Positions 41,101-50,167 of a DNA stretch of 64,000 bases are shown here, piece after piece (within the stretch, counting starts at the first letter, position 1; the number at the start of each line of letters is the position of its first letter). Both the position numbers and the translations under genes were made by a program. Below the pieces are notes generated by a model. It was not told where the DNA came from. It saw nothing but the letters and a program-made list of their open reading frames with translations, and did no database searches. The DNA comes from Anarhynchus alexandrinus. Lineage: Eukaryota; Chordata; Aves; Charadriiformes; Charadriidae. The stretch covers positions 539,050 to 603,049 of the forward strand of contig VUYV01000405.1 in assembly GCA_008711295.1 (NCBI GenBank), written 5' to 3'.

Positions 41101-42947
41101 GGCAGATTAGTTCCTCTCAAATCCCACACACAGGTGGTGGTGGTATGTTGGACCCTGGGACAAGGGAATTATGTCTCCAAATGATCAATTCTTACTCCCT
41201 GATATTTCCCTTCAAGCCAGTAGGGAAAAATCAAAGTGCTCATACCAATTTCTGTGCTTTTGTTTGTTTTGTTTTTTTTTTTTCCTCCCCCCTCAGGTCA
41301 AGGGTAAAATCTCCCAACTCTTTTAAGAAACCCTATAGTGTCTCCATGATGCCAGGTCAATATGGTTCTGGCATGAGCACGCACTCAGGTCAAGAAAAGA
41401 GTGTTCCTAGTGCAAATGAATTCACAGAGACAGCCTCGGTCCAGGAGCTTCTCTCAGAGCGTCTGCTGACACAGTTGCAACTGGAGAAAGTAGAAAGCAG
41501 GAGGTAAGTTCCCAGAGCAGCATCCTTTCCTTGCAGCTCCGGCCCAGGGTTGTAAATGATTTCTAACTTGTATGTAATGGGAAGCTGAAGTTCAACAGTG
41601 CTAGGAAACAGCCTAGACTATCTCCAGTTTCATCCAATTTCATCGAGCACATCAGTGCATTCCAGTCCCTGCTAGCTCCTACTGCATCATAGGAACAGTC
41701 CATGGTGGTAGAAATACTTGGAGCTTTGAGGAACAGTTGGAAGCTGTCAGTGGTCAATCAAACCACCAAAACTAAGCAGTACAGTGTGTACAGTAGTATG
41801 TGTGTCCTGCAGTATCAAAAATGTCTATGAAGTCCACTTTGGAATGTCAGTTTGGTGCCTGGAGCAATGCAGATCACAAGGCTGAAGAGCTAAAGCTTTT
41901 GAGGTTGGCCCAAGGATTTCTTGTCTCTTCTGCCTTTCCCTTCAGTTGGGTGTCTTCAGTCTGTGTTGCTCTGTTCTGTACCACAACCTTCTGTGATGGA
42001 TTTTCATCATAGCATGTCAGACCACGTTGGAAATGACTGAACATCAGGTCCTTCTTGCAGACACTTCTGAACCCAAAACTCTTGGTTAACCCACTAGTTA
42101 CAAGAACAAAGACAAGCTGCAGTGTGACTGGTCCTCTTGATCTTTCTGTCCAGGTTTGAAGAACAGTTGCATCAACGCATAGCTGAGGACATTCAGCCCC
42201 TTGGTGATCTCGTAGGTCTTCCTCTCTACCTCCCCGAGTCTCTGGTCTCCACTCCACCTGTCACCTGTCTGTCGATGAAGTCCCCTGTATCATCTGCTCA
42301 AGATGTAAGAGAGGGTGGTACTGAGAATTCGCTATAGCTCTGAGGAGTGCAGGTACCAAACCTGCTGTAGTTGCAAAACCTTTAGTGGGAATTACCTTGG
42401 TGTGCAGTGTTGGATAGGCTTGGGAAATAATTGAAAAACTTCACTTGGAAATAACTTTTTTCCAGGGAGGGGAATTATTTCTGCAGATCTGGAATAAGAG
42501 TTCTTCACAGGTGTTAATGCTTTCTGCTGCTGGCAGTCATAACAGTATCTCTTGTGGTGCTGCACTTTAACTTAGGGAATGGCTGGTTTGCGTCAGCTTT
42601 CCCCAGGTTAAGGAAGGCTGGGGACAGAAATAGAACATAGTATTTTTGCCCTACTTCCTCAGGGGTGGGGCTTGCTGACTTCCATGGTGGTTCTGAAAAG
42701 TAGTGGAACAGCCAGTGAGCTGAGAAGTTCCTTGTTGGTACTGGGTAATGTTTTTTTTTCAGTCTCATCTCTTTTTTCCTCTGCCCAGGCTGGGAGTCAA
42801 GAGGGACGCAAGCTTTTGGTGGAGGAGCTAAGCCCCACGCTGTCAGACAGGCTGAAACACTTGCAACAGCTCCTCAGAGCAAACAAGGATGGTGAAGTTG
42901 CCTCTGAGCTCCACCTATCTGCTCTGGTGGACATGGTGGATATTTGA
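17176..42947 (+). CDS. MCM3AP: MCM3AP (GANP), TREX-2 mRNA-export scaffold and MCM3-associated protein (28 coding exons, complete)
   Basis: Nuclear-pore scaffold of the TREX-2 mRNA export complex; its C-terminus binds or acetylates MCM3 (family knowledge). Exons: 17176-17968, 18071-18294, 18987-19065, 20929-21076, 21537-21733, 22679-22818, 23287-23484, 23703-23971, 24634-24796, 25433-25593, 26814-27058, 27770-27954, 28929-29029, 30622-30753, 31327-31440, 31954-32106, 33546-33743, 34048-34116, 34815-34949, 35291-35444, 35892-36150, 36634-36731, 38586-38973, 39123-39380, 40103-40232, 41297-41503, 42154-42304, 42789-42947. Phases close to 1835 aa (human 1980). Order: FG-nucleoporin-like N-terminus (residues 1-170) with [15 protein letters not shown] after it; RRM-like fold (about 290-365, [20 protein letters not shown]); SAC3 domain (about 490-790, [18 protein letters not shown]); charged coiled coil (about 990-1050); GANP C-terminal region ending SALVDMVDI. 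The exon 12 acceptor is ambiguous by 3 nt. Confidence 0.96.
29495..30130 (-). mobile_element. Solo LTR with perfect 5-bp target duplication, antisense in MCM3AP intron 13
   Basis: Read on the minus strand it runs from TGTAGGGAGACGG to GGGATGTGACA, so it has TG...CA ends. It has a TATA box (GACTATAAATTAG, near 29820-29828) followed by an AATAAAGCTTTA poly(A) signal near 29588-29598, the correct order for an LTR. The plus strand has CCACT immediately before (29490-29494) and immediately after (30131-30135), a perfect target-site duplication. No internal viral sequence is present, so it is a solo LTR left by recombination. Its antisense orientation keeps its poly(A) signal from cutting the MCM3AP transcript. 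Confidence 0.9.
30140..30350 (+). repeat. ERVL-type LTR fragment
   Basis: Contains the block GGACAGCTGACCCAGATTGA and then CAATAAAACTGGG, which match the U3/TATA part of the LTR at 14768-15501 (GACAGGTGACCCAAAACTGA, then TATAAAAGCTG). Only this section is recognisable, with no LTR ends. It lies immediately right of the younger solo LTR, so that LTR may have inserted beside an older LTR remnant. Confidence 0.5.
36467..36580 (-). mobile_element. Short CR1 3' tail, 54 bp upstream of MCM3AP exon 22
   Basis: Reverse-oriented CR1 3' end with a doubled tail unit (ACAGAATCACAGAATAGT occurs twice), followed by GGGACCTCTGGAGATCATCT and ACCCCCCCGCCAGAGCAGGG. Over about 90 bp it is nearly identical to the start of the long CR1 at 11506, so both belong to the same young subfamily. 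It breaks off at ACCTACAACAGGG, a strong 5' truncation. The exon 22 acceptor AG is at 36632-36633. Confidence 0.9.
37391..37897 (-). mobile_element. ERVL-type solo LTR, antisense in MCM3AP intron 22
   Basis: On the minus strand it starts TGTACTGACTTCAGCTGGGA, followed by AGAGTTAATTTTCTTCCTA, and ends GGTTAAACCACAACA: the hallmark ends of a very common bird ERVL-type LTR. A TATAAATGGG box lies near 37670 and ATTAAA near 37517, in the correct order for the minus strand. No internal viral coding sequence or clear target duplication was seen. Confidence 0.8.
38265..38510 (-). mobile_element. Old CR1-type LINE 3' remnant in MCM3AP intron 22
   Basis: The plus strand carries GCAGGGAATTCCACTGCATG, then GCACCTCGTGTGAACAGCC, then TTTAGTTTGTGACCCCCTAG. 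These blocks match the reverse complement of the 3' untranslated part of old CR1/L3 elements (the GTGACCCCTAGTTCT block). It ends about 75 bp before the exon 23 acceptor. The family is recalled from consensus patterns, and the limits are approximate. Confidence 0.5.
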
Positions 42948-44373
42948 GCGGAGCCGAGATGTGTGTGCAGACCAAGACACTGCAATCCATGTCAGAGTGA
43001 TTGAACAGATAAGCTCCTTGGGCAAGTTCCAGAAAAAGCAGATGTCCTCCTGGGAGAAGAACACAGAGCAGATGTGCGGCCTGGACCCTTCTCTCATGGC
43101 TGCCTTGTGGCAGCCTGAGATGGCATGTCGTGGCTCACTGTGTCCCTTTGGCACACTGCTGAGCATTGGCTGGTCTGGGATTCCTTCCTTTTCTGCTTCA
43201 CAGGCACAGAAACGAGTCAAATGCTTTTCTTGGAAGGCCTTAAATTGACACTTAGTGGTAATTTTTCTTTCTACCAGCTCTTATGGTGGGTAAACATAGC
43301 TTCACCAGGAGAAAACTATAAGGTAGCAGGCACCCCTGGGAACATCAGAGCAATTGCTCTCCATAGACACAGTCTCCGAGGTGTCTCAGCTCTGTTTCCT
43401 TGCTTCATGCAGAAGCTACTTTGCAGCAGCACTGTGGTTTGAAATTGCTGTTTTGTTGCCCAGGAATTTCAGTACTGTCATTTTCAAGTCGGTGCAACAT
43501 GTGGCCGTATTTTGTATTTAATGATGCTCTATGCAAATCCGGAAGGATTTTTGTGCTGCTGGGCCCAGGTTTTATTGTATTGAATATTTACGGCATTAAA
43601 ACCAGATGAGTTGCTTATTCTACAGATTAATTTTCATGCTGGAAAGCAGGACACTTTCTTCAGTAAACAGCTATGGAGAAATGATTTTCCTTTTTTTTTT
43701 TTTTGAAGAGCAGATTACCTGTGTTTTCCAGTATTTGAAAAGCTGTGGCTTTGGAAGTTGAAGACCTTTGTTTTAATACTGATTCCCAGTAAATAGTATG
43801 AAGGTGTACTTCATGTCTTCAGTACTCCTGTACAAGTAATCCTTTTTTTTTTTTAAATTACAATATCAGCAGATTTTCTCAGACAGAAACTTCTGCCTGG
43901 TGAAATACAAATTAGTGCAGCTTTGGCAGTAAACTCTTATTATCTTGCCTGCTAGAGACCAGTTGTCTGACTTGCTTCTAATTTCATTTGAAATTCTCAG
44001 TAGTCCAAAACTGTCAGCTGCCTTCCAAAAAAGTAATTTTACAGTTATTTTTTGTTTAATAGCATTTGTATTATTTCTCTTAAACCTGGAATAGCAATAG
44101 TAGCTTACTATTAAGTTGAAATAAGAAATTTAAACTGAAGAAATTATGCTTTGAGGCTGCTCATACTACCTATCTATACTTTTGTCGGGCTGAGTTGTGT
44201 TAACTTTCATTAGCTGTGTGCAAAGCAAAGCCTGTGTGATGCTCTCAGATGTGCTTTACCCCAGGACTGCCGTTGATGTTCTCAGTTTACCTGGAATTCA
44301 GCTGTAAAAACATGGAATTGTTTTGGGACATGGTTCACATCACCTGATGTAAATGTGTTTTGTACCTAATAAA
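42948..44373 (+). other. MCM3AP: MCM3AP 3' UTR with two candidate poly(A) signals
   Basis: After the stop at 42945-42947 the plus strand has no further coding. An ATTAAA at 43595-43600 and an AATAAA at 44368-44373, the latter followed by TTTTTAGTGG and a GT-rich stretch, are the best cleavage signals. This would give a 3' UTR of about 0.65 or 1.4 kb. The distal signal lies only about 250 bp from the first tRNA gene. Confidence 0.6.
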
Positions 44374-44623
44374 TTTTTAGTGGCTTGGAACGTGCTATTG
44401 CCTGGTTGCTATGCAAAAGTTTCTGCTATGGTGTGCTGCATTGTTTAATCCCTGGTTTGTCTAGTGTAAAATAACCAAGTTTGCCAAACGGCAGAAGGGT
44501 GGGAGTGCAGTAGAGGCTGGTCTGGTTCCCCGGTGGCCCTCATGTCGTCCTGCCCTAGCACTTCACGGCTTTCGCTGTGGCTCCGGGGCACGATGGGAGA
44601 TCTCAAGGCGCCAGCAAAAGTCC

Positions 44624-44705
44624 CGACGAGGGTGGGATTCGAACCCACGCGTGCAGAGCACAATGGATTAGCAGTCCATCGCCTTCACCACTCGGCCACC
44701 TCGTC
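44624..44705 (-). tRNA. tRNA-Ser(GCT)
   Basis: Complete 82-nt class II tRNA: acceptor stem GACGAGG paired with CCTCGTC, discriminator G, D-arm GGCCGAGTGGT, anticodon arm GGACTGCTAATCC, long variable arm and T-loop TTCGAAT. GCT decodes AGC/AGU. A run of four T follows 8 nt after the end (GGGACTTTTGC), a good RNA polymerase III terminator. This is the left outer arm of the palindromic cassette 44624-45488. Confidence 0.95.
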
Positions 44706-44813
44706 CTGCCTCACACCGCCCTTGGCCCCGCCCCTCCGGGCCGCCAACCGGCCTCGCCTGTGCCCGCGCCGCCGCTAGCTGGCGTAGGACGCCGCACAAT
44801 GCTCCTCTCCGGT

Positions 44814-44886
44814 GCCTTCTTGGCGGAGCCGGCAGCGCGTTAGTCTCATAATCTGAAGGTCCTGAGTTCGAACCTCAGAAAAGACA
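44814..44886 (+). tRNA. tRNA-Met(CAT), elongator type, with acceptor mismatches
   Basis: 73-nt elongator Met tRNA with anticodon arm GTCTCATAATCTG and T-loop TTCGAAC. The acceptor stem GCCTTCT against AAAAGAC has two mismatches (C2:A71 and C6:A67), unlike the perfect stem of its inverted partner at 45135. The D-arm also has G for C at one stem base (GGCGGAGC). A TTTT terminator follows 4 nt downstream. It may be decaying or only weakly used. Confidence 0.8.
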
Positions 44887-45134
44887 GCGCTTTTGCCGCC
44901 CCGCCTGGCGAGGGGAGCTGGCCAGTGCGGGGCGGTGGCGCTGGCCGCCCTTTCTGCAGGGCCGCCCCGCCGCGGCGGGGAGAAGCGGGCCTGCAGGCGC
45001 GTGGAGGGGAGGGGCCCGGGGGCGGGCGAGGCTGGGCCCACCCCAGGTTCCCCTCACTCTGCCGTGTGGCTGCGCGCGGCAGCAAAACCGCGTTCCATCT
45101 CCCACTCCGCCCCAGGCGGGGCGGCACAAAACGC

Positions 45135-45207
45135 TGCCCTCTCTGAGACTCGAACTCAGGACCTTCAGATTATGAGACTGACGCGCTGCCGGCTGCGCTA
45201 AGAGGGC
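45135..45207 (-). tRNA. tRNA-Met(CAT), elongator type
   Basis: 73-nt elongator Met tRNA: acceptor GCCCTCT pairs perfectly with AGAGGGC, discriminator A, anticodon arm GTCTCATAATCTG, T-loop TTCGAGT. GCGTTTTGTG follows the 3' end and gives a TTTT terminator. Its downstream flank (GTGCCGCCCCGCCTGG) matches the flank of the Met gene at 44814, showing that both come from one inverted duplication. Confidence 0.96.
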
Positions 45208-45406
45208 GATAGTAGGCGCTGTTCAGCTCTGGCCTCCATCGGGCGGGCTGGGTGGCGGGGCCGGCCCTCAGCGCGGCGTGCGGCCCAGTGGCGATGCGGC
45301 CGGGCCGGGCCCCGGCGGGCAGCGGCAGCCCGCCCTCAGGCCAGCAGCAGGCGGTGGGGCCTTACGTCGGGTAGCAAGGGGCGGGGCCGGGGGTGCTGCG
45401 GGGCAG

Positions 45407-45488
45407 GACGAGGTGGCCGAGTGGTGAAGGCGATGGACTGCTAATCCATTGTGCTCTGCACGGGTGGGTTCGAAGCCCACCCTCGTCG
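45407..45488 (+). tRNA. tRNA-Ser(GCT), second copy
   Basis: 82-nt tRNA-Ser(GCT) with intact acceptor, D and anticodon arms. Compared with the copy at 44624 the variable/T-arm reads GCACGGGTGGGTTCGAAGCCC, two changes (one in the variable arm, one at T-loop position 60). The downstream flank GGGACTCTTGCTG matches the first copy's GGGACTTTTGCTG, except that the TTTT terminator has become CTCTT. Confidence 0.9.
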
Positions 45489-46017
45489 GGACTCTTGCTG
45501 CAGAGCCGAGGGGGGAACTGGGGACAGCCTGGGCTAGCGTGTCCTTTGGCCGAGGCTGGCTCTAGCTCCTGCCTGCCTCCCAGCGGTGCCTGAGCCCTAG
45601 GGGGGATCTAGTAGCAAGTGCCTGGTACACCATGGCAACTGCATCCTCCTAAGAGGAAGAGGTCACCAGTCCCCCCCCCAGTGGTGTTTGACTTTGGAAA
45701 GGGGAAGGCAGGAGGAAACGGAGAAGCCCAGGCAGAAGAAATTGAAGAAGCATCTAAAAGGGCATCCAGGTTCCTGGCATGGAGGTGGCTGGAAGTCTCT
45801 TATCCGAGACTCATGGGAAAAAAACCCCACTCAGAAATACATAAAAGAGCTATTACTGCAGAAAGAGGCTGTTGACCAGTTAAGACAGTAACCTGTGAAA
45901 GAGGAGGGAGCAACTGGGAGGCAAACTGGGACAAATAAACTCTGAGACCATGATGAAATTGATACCTTTGGGAGTGAGGGCAGAGAAGATGGAAAGTGTA
46001 GTCCCAAAGTGGGGTCA

Positions 46018-46540
46018 TTTACCTGGTGTGCAAGATGCCAATGTACACACAGAACAGAGGTATTTATTTAAATCATTTTGGTGCAGAGATGGGTGCTAGC
46101 TGCTAACCCACAAAGCACACCAGTCTACAAACTCCTTGGGATATTTATACGGTTCAAAACACAGAAATGCACACCTTTAGTTACAATTACTGGTTAGTAC
46201 CTTATCTTAACAATTTCTTTTGATTAGTATGGTCTCTCGCTTTCATTTAAAGTTACAATGTCCTTTAACTGATGTGCACATGGCTCAGTCCAATGTGGGG
46301 GGAAGGTCTGCCCAGTTGCTAGTTGAGTTGGTAGTCATGATATCCCCCTACCACCTTTACCTCAGTTACTGCAGATCTTTATTGACTTCATGCTTCTTTT
46401 AGCAGTTGTCTGGTTTTCAGCTGGTTTTGGGGCCTCCTGCACTGGGATGTTCCCCTTTTATCAACCTTCTGTTCCTCTTCAAGGGTATGTTCATTAGCGA
46501 GACGTGTTGTTTATACGAAGTATCCTGTTTCACAAGACAG
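46018..46540 (-). repeat. LTR-like repeat, antisense (fragment)
   Basis: AT-rich block unlike its GC-rich surroundings. On the minus strand it has CCGTATAAATATCCC (near 46140-46154) and further along GATTTAAATAAATACC (near 46058-46073), the TATA-then-poly(A) order of an LTR. The plus strand also has GGTGGGGGTGCTAGC-like bird ERV sequence near 46080-46100. The ends are not resolved. It interrupts the tRNA cluster directly before a CR1. Confidence 0.45.
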
Positions 46541-46559
46541 TATACATAGGGGAACTAAG

Positions 46560-46982
46560 AGGGATTGGAGCATCTCCCTTATGAGGAAAGGCTGAGAGAG
46601 CTGGGACTCTTTAGCCTGGAGAAGAGAAGGCTGAGGGGAGACCTTATTACTGCATGCAAGTATCTAAAGGGTGGGTTGAAGGAGGATGGAGCCAGACTCT
46701 TTTCAGTGGTTCCCAATGACAGGACGAGGGGCAATGGGCACAAGTTGGAACATAGGAAGTTCCATTCGAACACAAGAAAAAACTTATTTACAGTTACGGT
46801 GACAGAGCACTGGAACAGGCTGCCCAGGGAGGCTGTGGAGTCCCCTTCTCTAGAGATTTTCAAGACCCGCCTGGATGCAGTCCTGAGTAATGTGCTCTAG
46901 GTAATTGGGCTTTGGCGGGGGAGTTGGACTAGATGATCTCTAGAGGTCCCTTCCAACTCTGAAAATTCCGTGATTCCGTGAT
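46560..46982 (+). mobile_element. CR1 LINE 3' fragment
   Basis: Plus-oriented CR1 3' end. It encodes an open frame of 111 codons (46565-46900) with [36 protein letters not shown] and [20 protein letters not shown], the C-terminus of ORF2 ending at its natural stop. It then has the 3' UTR block GTTGGACTAGATGATCTCTA and finishes in two tail repeats (ATTCCGTGATTCCGTGAT). It is 5' truncated, and the right end is precise. Confidence 0.93.
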
Positions 46983-47150
46983 ACACCTACCCCGCTTCCC
47001 AGTGATGCTCCCAAGGACTGTCCCTGTCCTACCCTGAAATAAACTCTCGGTAAAACCATGCACCCAGATTGTGCCCAGGCATCTTTGCAGGCAGAGACCC
47101 CCAGCAGTGCCCCCAGCTTGGGGCAGGGAGGAAAAACAGCCTGCAGGCCT

Positions 47151-47224
47151 AGGCACCACTGGGAGTCAAACCCAGGATCTCCTGTTTACTAGACAGGTGC
47201 TTTAACCAGCTGAGCCATGGCACC
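47151..47224 (-). tRNA. tRNA-Thr(AGT)
   Basis: 74-nt tRNA: acceptor GGTGCCA pairs with TGGTGCC (with G:U wobbles), D-arm GGCTCAGCTGGTTAAAGC, anticodon arm CCTGTCTAGTAAACAGG with anticodon AGT, T-loop TTTGACT, discriminator T. A TTTTT terminator lies about 17 nt after the end. The downstream flank (GGCTGTTTTTCC, then CTGCCCCAAGCT) matches that of the other Thr copy at 54813 in the opposite orientation. Confidence 0.94.
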
Positions 47225-47509
47225 CACCTGCTCCAAGGTAAGGGTTGCCCCACAGCCACGCATTGAGCCATAGCCATGACCCCTGCCCATCCCCTGTCCC
47301 CATCCTGCTGCCACCCCAATACCAGGGTCACCCTGCAGGACCAATAGGCACAGGGTTGGGACCCTGAGGATAGGGGACAGTCCTGTGTGTCATGCTAAGC
47401 TGAAAACCCCAGTGATCCCCCCCAGGGTGTCCCTGGGGAATAAAAGTCGACAGCCCGACTGAGCTCTGTGCTGACTGGGTGGGAGTGGAGCAGTGGGTGT
47501 CCAAAAGGA

Positions 47510-47581
47510 AAGCTCGTCCAGGAGTTGAACCTGAGACCTCTCACACTCTAAGCAAGAATCATACCCCTAGACCAATGAGCT
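47510..47581 (-). tRNA. tRNA-Pro body with anticodon AGA (chimeric or pseudogene)
   Basis: 72-nt tRNA whose body is proline type (TTGGTCTAGGGGTATGATTC, ending GGACGAGC), but the anticodon loop reads TTAGAGT instead of TTAGGGT, so the anticodon is AGA, which would read the serine codon UCU. The acceptor AGCTCAT against ACGAGCT has one mismatch (A6:C67). The A-box and B-box (GGTTCAACTCC) are intact and TTTT follows 4 nt downstream, so transcription is possible. It is probably a decaying copy of Pro(AGG). Confidence 0.8.
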
Positions 47582-47835
47582 GGAGTGTATGGCTGTATAG
47601 ACACTTCCAGCCTGTGGCAGGCACTGGGGTGCTGGGGGGCCCCCGGTGCCACTTTTGGGAGAGGGGCCCTGCCACCAGGCCCTGGGGAGCAGAGCAGGGC
47701 TGAATGTGTGCGCAGGGATGTATCAGCCACCCCAGAGACTTTTCCACTTCCCAGGAATACGGGGTGTCCAAGGGGGACCAAGGGGTGCCCTGGGTGGGGT
47801 GCAGGTGTCGTCCCCCCCGAATGCTGAGGCCTGCA

Positions 47836-47917
47836 GCTGTGATGTCTGGGGGGTGAAGGTGTTGGACTCAAAATCCAATGGGGTTCTTCTGCACAGGTTC
47901 GAATCCTGCTCCGGGCA
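47836..47917 (+). tRNA. tRNA-Ser body with anticodon CAA (degenerate, likely pseudogene)
   Basis: 82-nt class II tRNA matching the Ser(CGA) gene at 52696, but the anticodon loop reads CTCAAAA, changing CGA to CAA, a leucine anticodon (UUG). The long variable arm typical of Ser is kept. The acceptor GCTGTGA against TCCGGGC has two mismatches (positions 4:69 and 5:68) and the A-box is damaged (TGTCTGGGGGG). TTTT follows 9 nt downstream. It is probably inactive. Confidence 0.75.
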
Positions 47918-48673
47918 AGAGATTTTACCCACTGCTATATAAGCCAGCCTGGCATGAGGGGAGCAGGGGCAGGAGGAGACTGCGGTCCATGGCAGCTCTG
48001 GCTCTGCAACTCATCTTCTCCCTGGGAAGCAGCTCCTGCACCAGGAAACCTGCTACCTGGCAGCCCTGGGAGACTGAAGTAATATAGGGCATGAGCCATG
48101 GACCACTTGCCCTGGGGCCATGTGAAATCCTCCCCTGTGAGATGGGACCACCCAGAGAAGCTGGGGACCCACAGCACAGCCATGTGGTATCAATTGTGAA
48201 TTTATCTGCAGTTGCTTTTACCAGTGCAGTGTGGACCAGGTGGAATCCACATCAAGCCCAGGGCCAGGAGGCCAAGGGGGACAGTTGGGGAGCCCAACGC
48301 AGGCTTGGGGTACAGTCCCACTTTCAGGTGTGAGAGAACCTGGGTCCATCTCCCAGAGGAGTCCTCCTTTTGGGCAAAGCCTGCCATCCTTTTGTCTGGG
48401 GAGTACAGAGCTCATTTGAGGTCAGCTGTTGACTTTCATCTCCTTGTTCCCCCTGACAGTCACCGCAGCTTTGGGCTGGGCAGGGCAAGTAGGCCAGCTC
48501 CTTCTCTTAGGGGTTCTGGCATGGGATGTGGGCACGCACTGAGCACAACTGCTGTCCCCCCAGTCCTGGGCCAGCCATGCCCACAGGCAGCCCCAGGGCT
48601 TTTCTGTGGGGCCTGGGGGGCTCTGCCAGCCGTGCAGCCAGCAGGGAGGGGGCTTTGAGGAGGCAAAAGTATG

Positions 48674-48745
48674 TGGAGATGCTGGGTGCTGAACCCAGGG
48701 CCTCTTACATGCAAAGCAAGCACTCTCCCACTGAACTACATTCCC
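48674..48745 (-). tRNA. tRNA-Ala(TGC), one acceptor mismatch
   Basis: 72-nt tRNA-Ala with anticodon loop TTTGCAT and discriminator A. The G3:U70 alanine identity pair is present. The acceptor reads GGGAATG instead of GGGGATG, giving an A4:C69 mismatch, and the D-stem has GTTC for GCTC. The T-loop is TTCAGCA. A TTTT run follows 6 nt downstream (CATACTTTTGCC). It may be functional or in early decay. Confidence 0.85.
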
Positions 48746-48983
48746 CATGCATGAGCAGGATGGTGCCCAGGGGTCCCCACTGACGCCCATGGTCCAGCTG
48801 TCCCCATGGCCACTGGGGCCAGGGCAGTTATGTGCTGTGGCTACCTCTGAACATCCTGGGCACAGTAAGGTGGACTTACCTGCTCCAGGCTGTGCCAGGG
48901 GCAAAAGGCAGCATCAGTCACCCTCACCAACCCCCAAAACTGTGGGGCACAGGTGCTGGGGGTGCAGTGAGATTCAGTACCCT

Positions 48984-49056
48984 GGCTCCGTTGGTCTAGG
49001 GGTATGATTCTCTCTTTGGGTGTGAGAGGTCCTGAGTTCAACTCCTGGACGAGCCC
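48984..49056 (+). tRNA. tRNA-Pro(TGG), with extra acceptor base (likely pseudogene)
   Basis: Proline-type body (TTGGTCTAGGGGTATGATTC, ending GGACGAGCCC) with anticodon loop TTTGGGT, anticodon TGG. The 5' acceptor strand reads GGCTCCGT with one additional C compared with GGCTCGT, making the gene 73 nt. The anticodon stem has a T:T mismatch and the T-stem an A:C mismatch. TTTT follows 4 nt after the end. Probably a defective copy. Confidence 0.75.
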
Positions 49057-49525
49057 TCCTTTTGGACACCCACCTTCCTCGGCTGGTGCATGGGACAGTG
49101 GTATTATCGGGGTGCAGTGAGGGCAGTGGTGCCTGGCACAGAGGGATCAGTGACACGTCCTGGCTGGGCACATCCCTGTGAGCAGGATGGACCCCCAAGA
49201 GCCAGCAGTGCATGCCCCAAGGTTCTGTTTCTGGGGCCAGGGTCCTTGGGGCAGAGCAGGATGAGTGGTGGACAGTGGGATGGGGTGGGAGGGAAGGGGA
49301 CTCGCTGTCACGTTAAGAGTGTAAGCCTGATATGTGGCTGAGGGAAGCCCTCCCATTGAGTCACGAGGTTTGGAAAGGACCCCCGTGCTTTCTGAACTCC
49401 TTCTCAGAGAGGAGTCTAGGTGCAGCTAGGTCCAGTCTTTGTCCCACACTTGGTCAATGTTTTATGTCTAAAGAATTATGTATGTTAGCCACTTAGAGTC
49501 AACATTTGTCTGTTTCAGAGCCCTG

Positions 49526-50150
49526 ACAAGGACTTTCACTGAGACAGTTTCACAAAGTTGAAAAGCTAAATGATTTATTAAGGTGACAGATATAACAAAT
49601 TTGGAATTGCTATTGATAAATACACTTACTGCTGAAATCGAGCTTGAGTTAATAGTTCAGTGCTTTTGTTAAGAATATTTTCCCAGGTAACATCTGATGT
49701 AGTTGGAGGTGTGAATCTTACCAAAGAGGTATCCCTGCTTGGGGAGGGGAGAGGCCCAGATCCATCCAGAAGTTGGAACTCTCACCCTCAAAAGGGAGGA
49801 TTCTAAATGCCATATTTATACTTTTGGTGAGGTGGGACTTAGTCTTTTATCATGTGCCATTTAACTCTTAACAAGGCTTGTGTTCAGTAGAGATGCACAG
49901 TTGCTCTCCCAACTTTACTGAAATAACATCAGGCTGTGGGGTCTTTGCCTCACCCCAGGTGTCACTCAGTTGATTCGAGTCATCTGTCCTGGTCTTTGGA
50001 AGAAAAGCAAGGTATGCAGCTCTCACTCCATTGCTGGTGCTTGCCAGTGCAAGATAAGCATGTTGCTTAACTTCTCTCAAGTTGGATTCACAATGACTCT
50101 GTATTCTGAGACTGACAAGCCTGGTAATTTCTCACACTTGCCCAGCTCCC
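49526..50150 (-). repeat. LTR-like repeat, antisense
   Basis: AT-rich island inside the GC-rich tRNA cluster. On the minus strand there is AAAAGTATAAATATGG (near 49813-49828) and, 3' of it, CCTTAATAAATCATTTAGC near 49567-49585, the TATA then AATAAA order of an LTR. It ends near GGGCTCTGAAACA. No viral coding sequence is adjacent. The boundaries are approximate; the right side ends just before the Ala gene at 50168. Confidence 0.5.
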
Positions 50151-50167
50151 ACTTCTGCACACACACA

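Noticed and set aside
48422..48904. Long open frames across the tRNA cluster, including 53299-53936
   Set aside because: They run through tRNA genes in both orientations (for example the residues CKRPWVQ are translated Ala tRNA) and have no protein homology.
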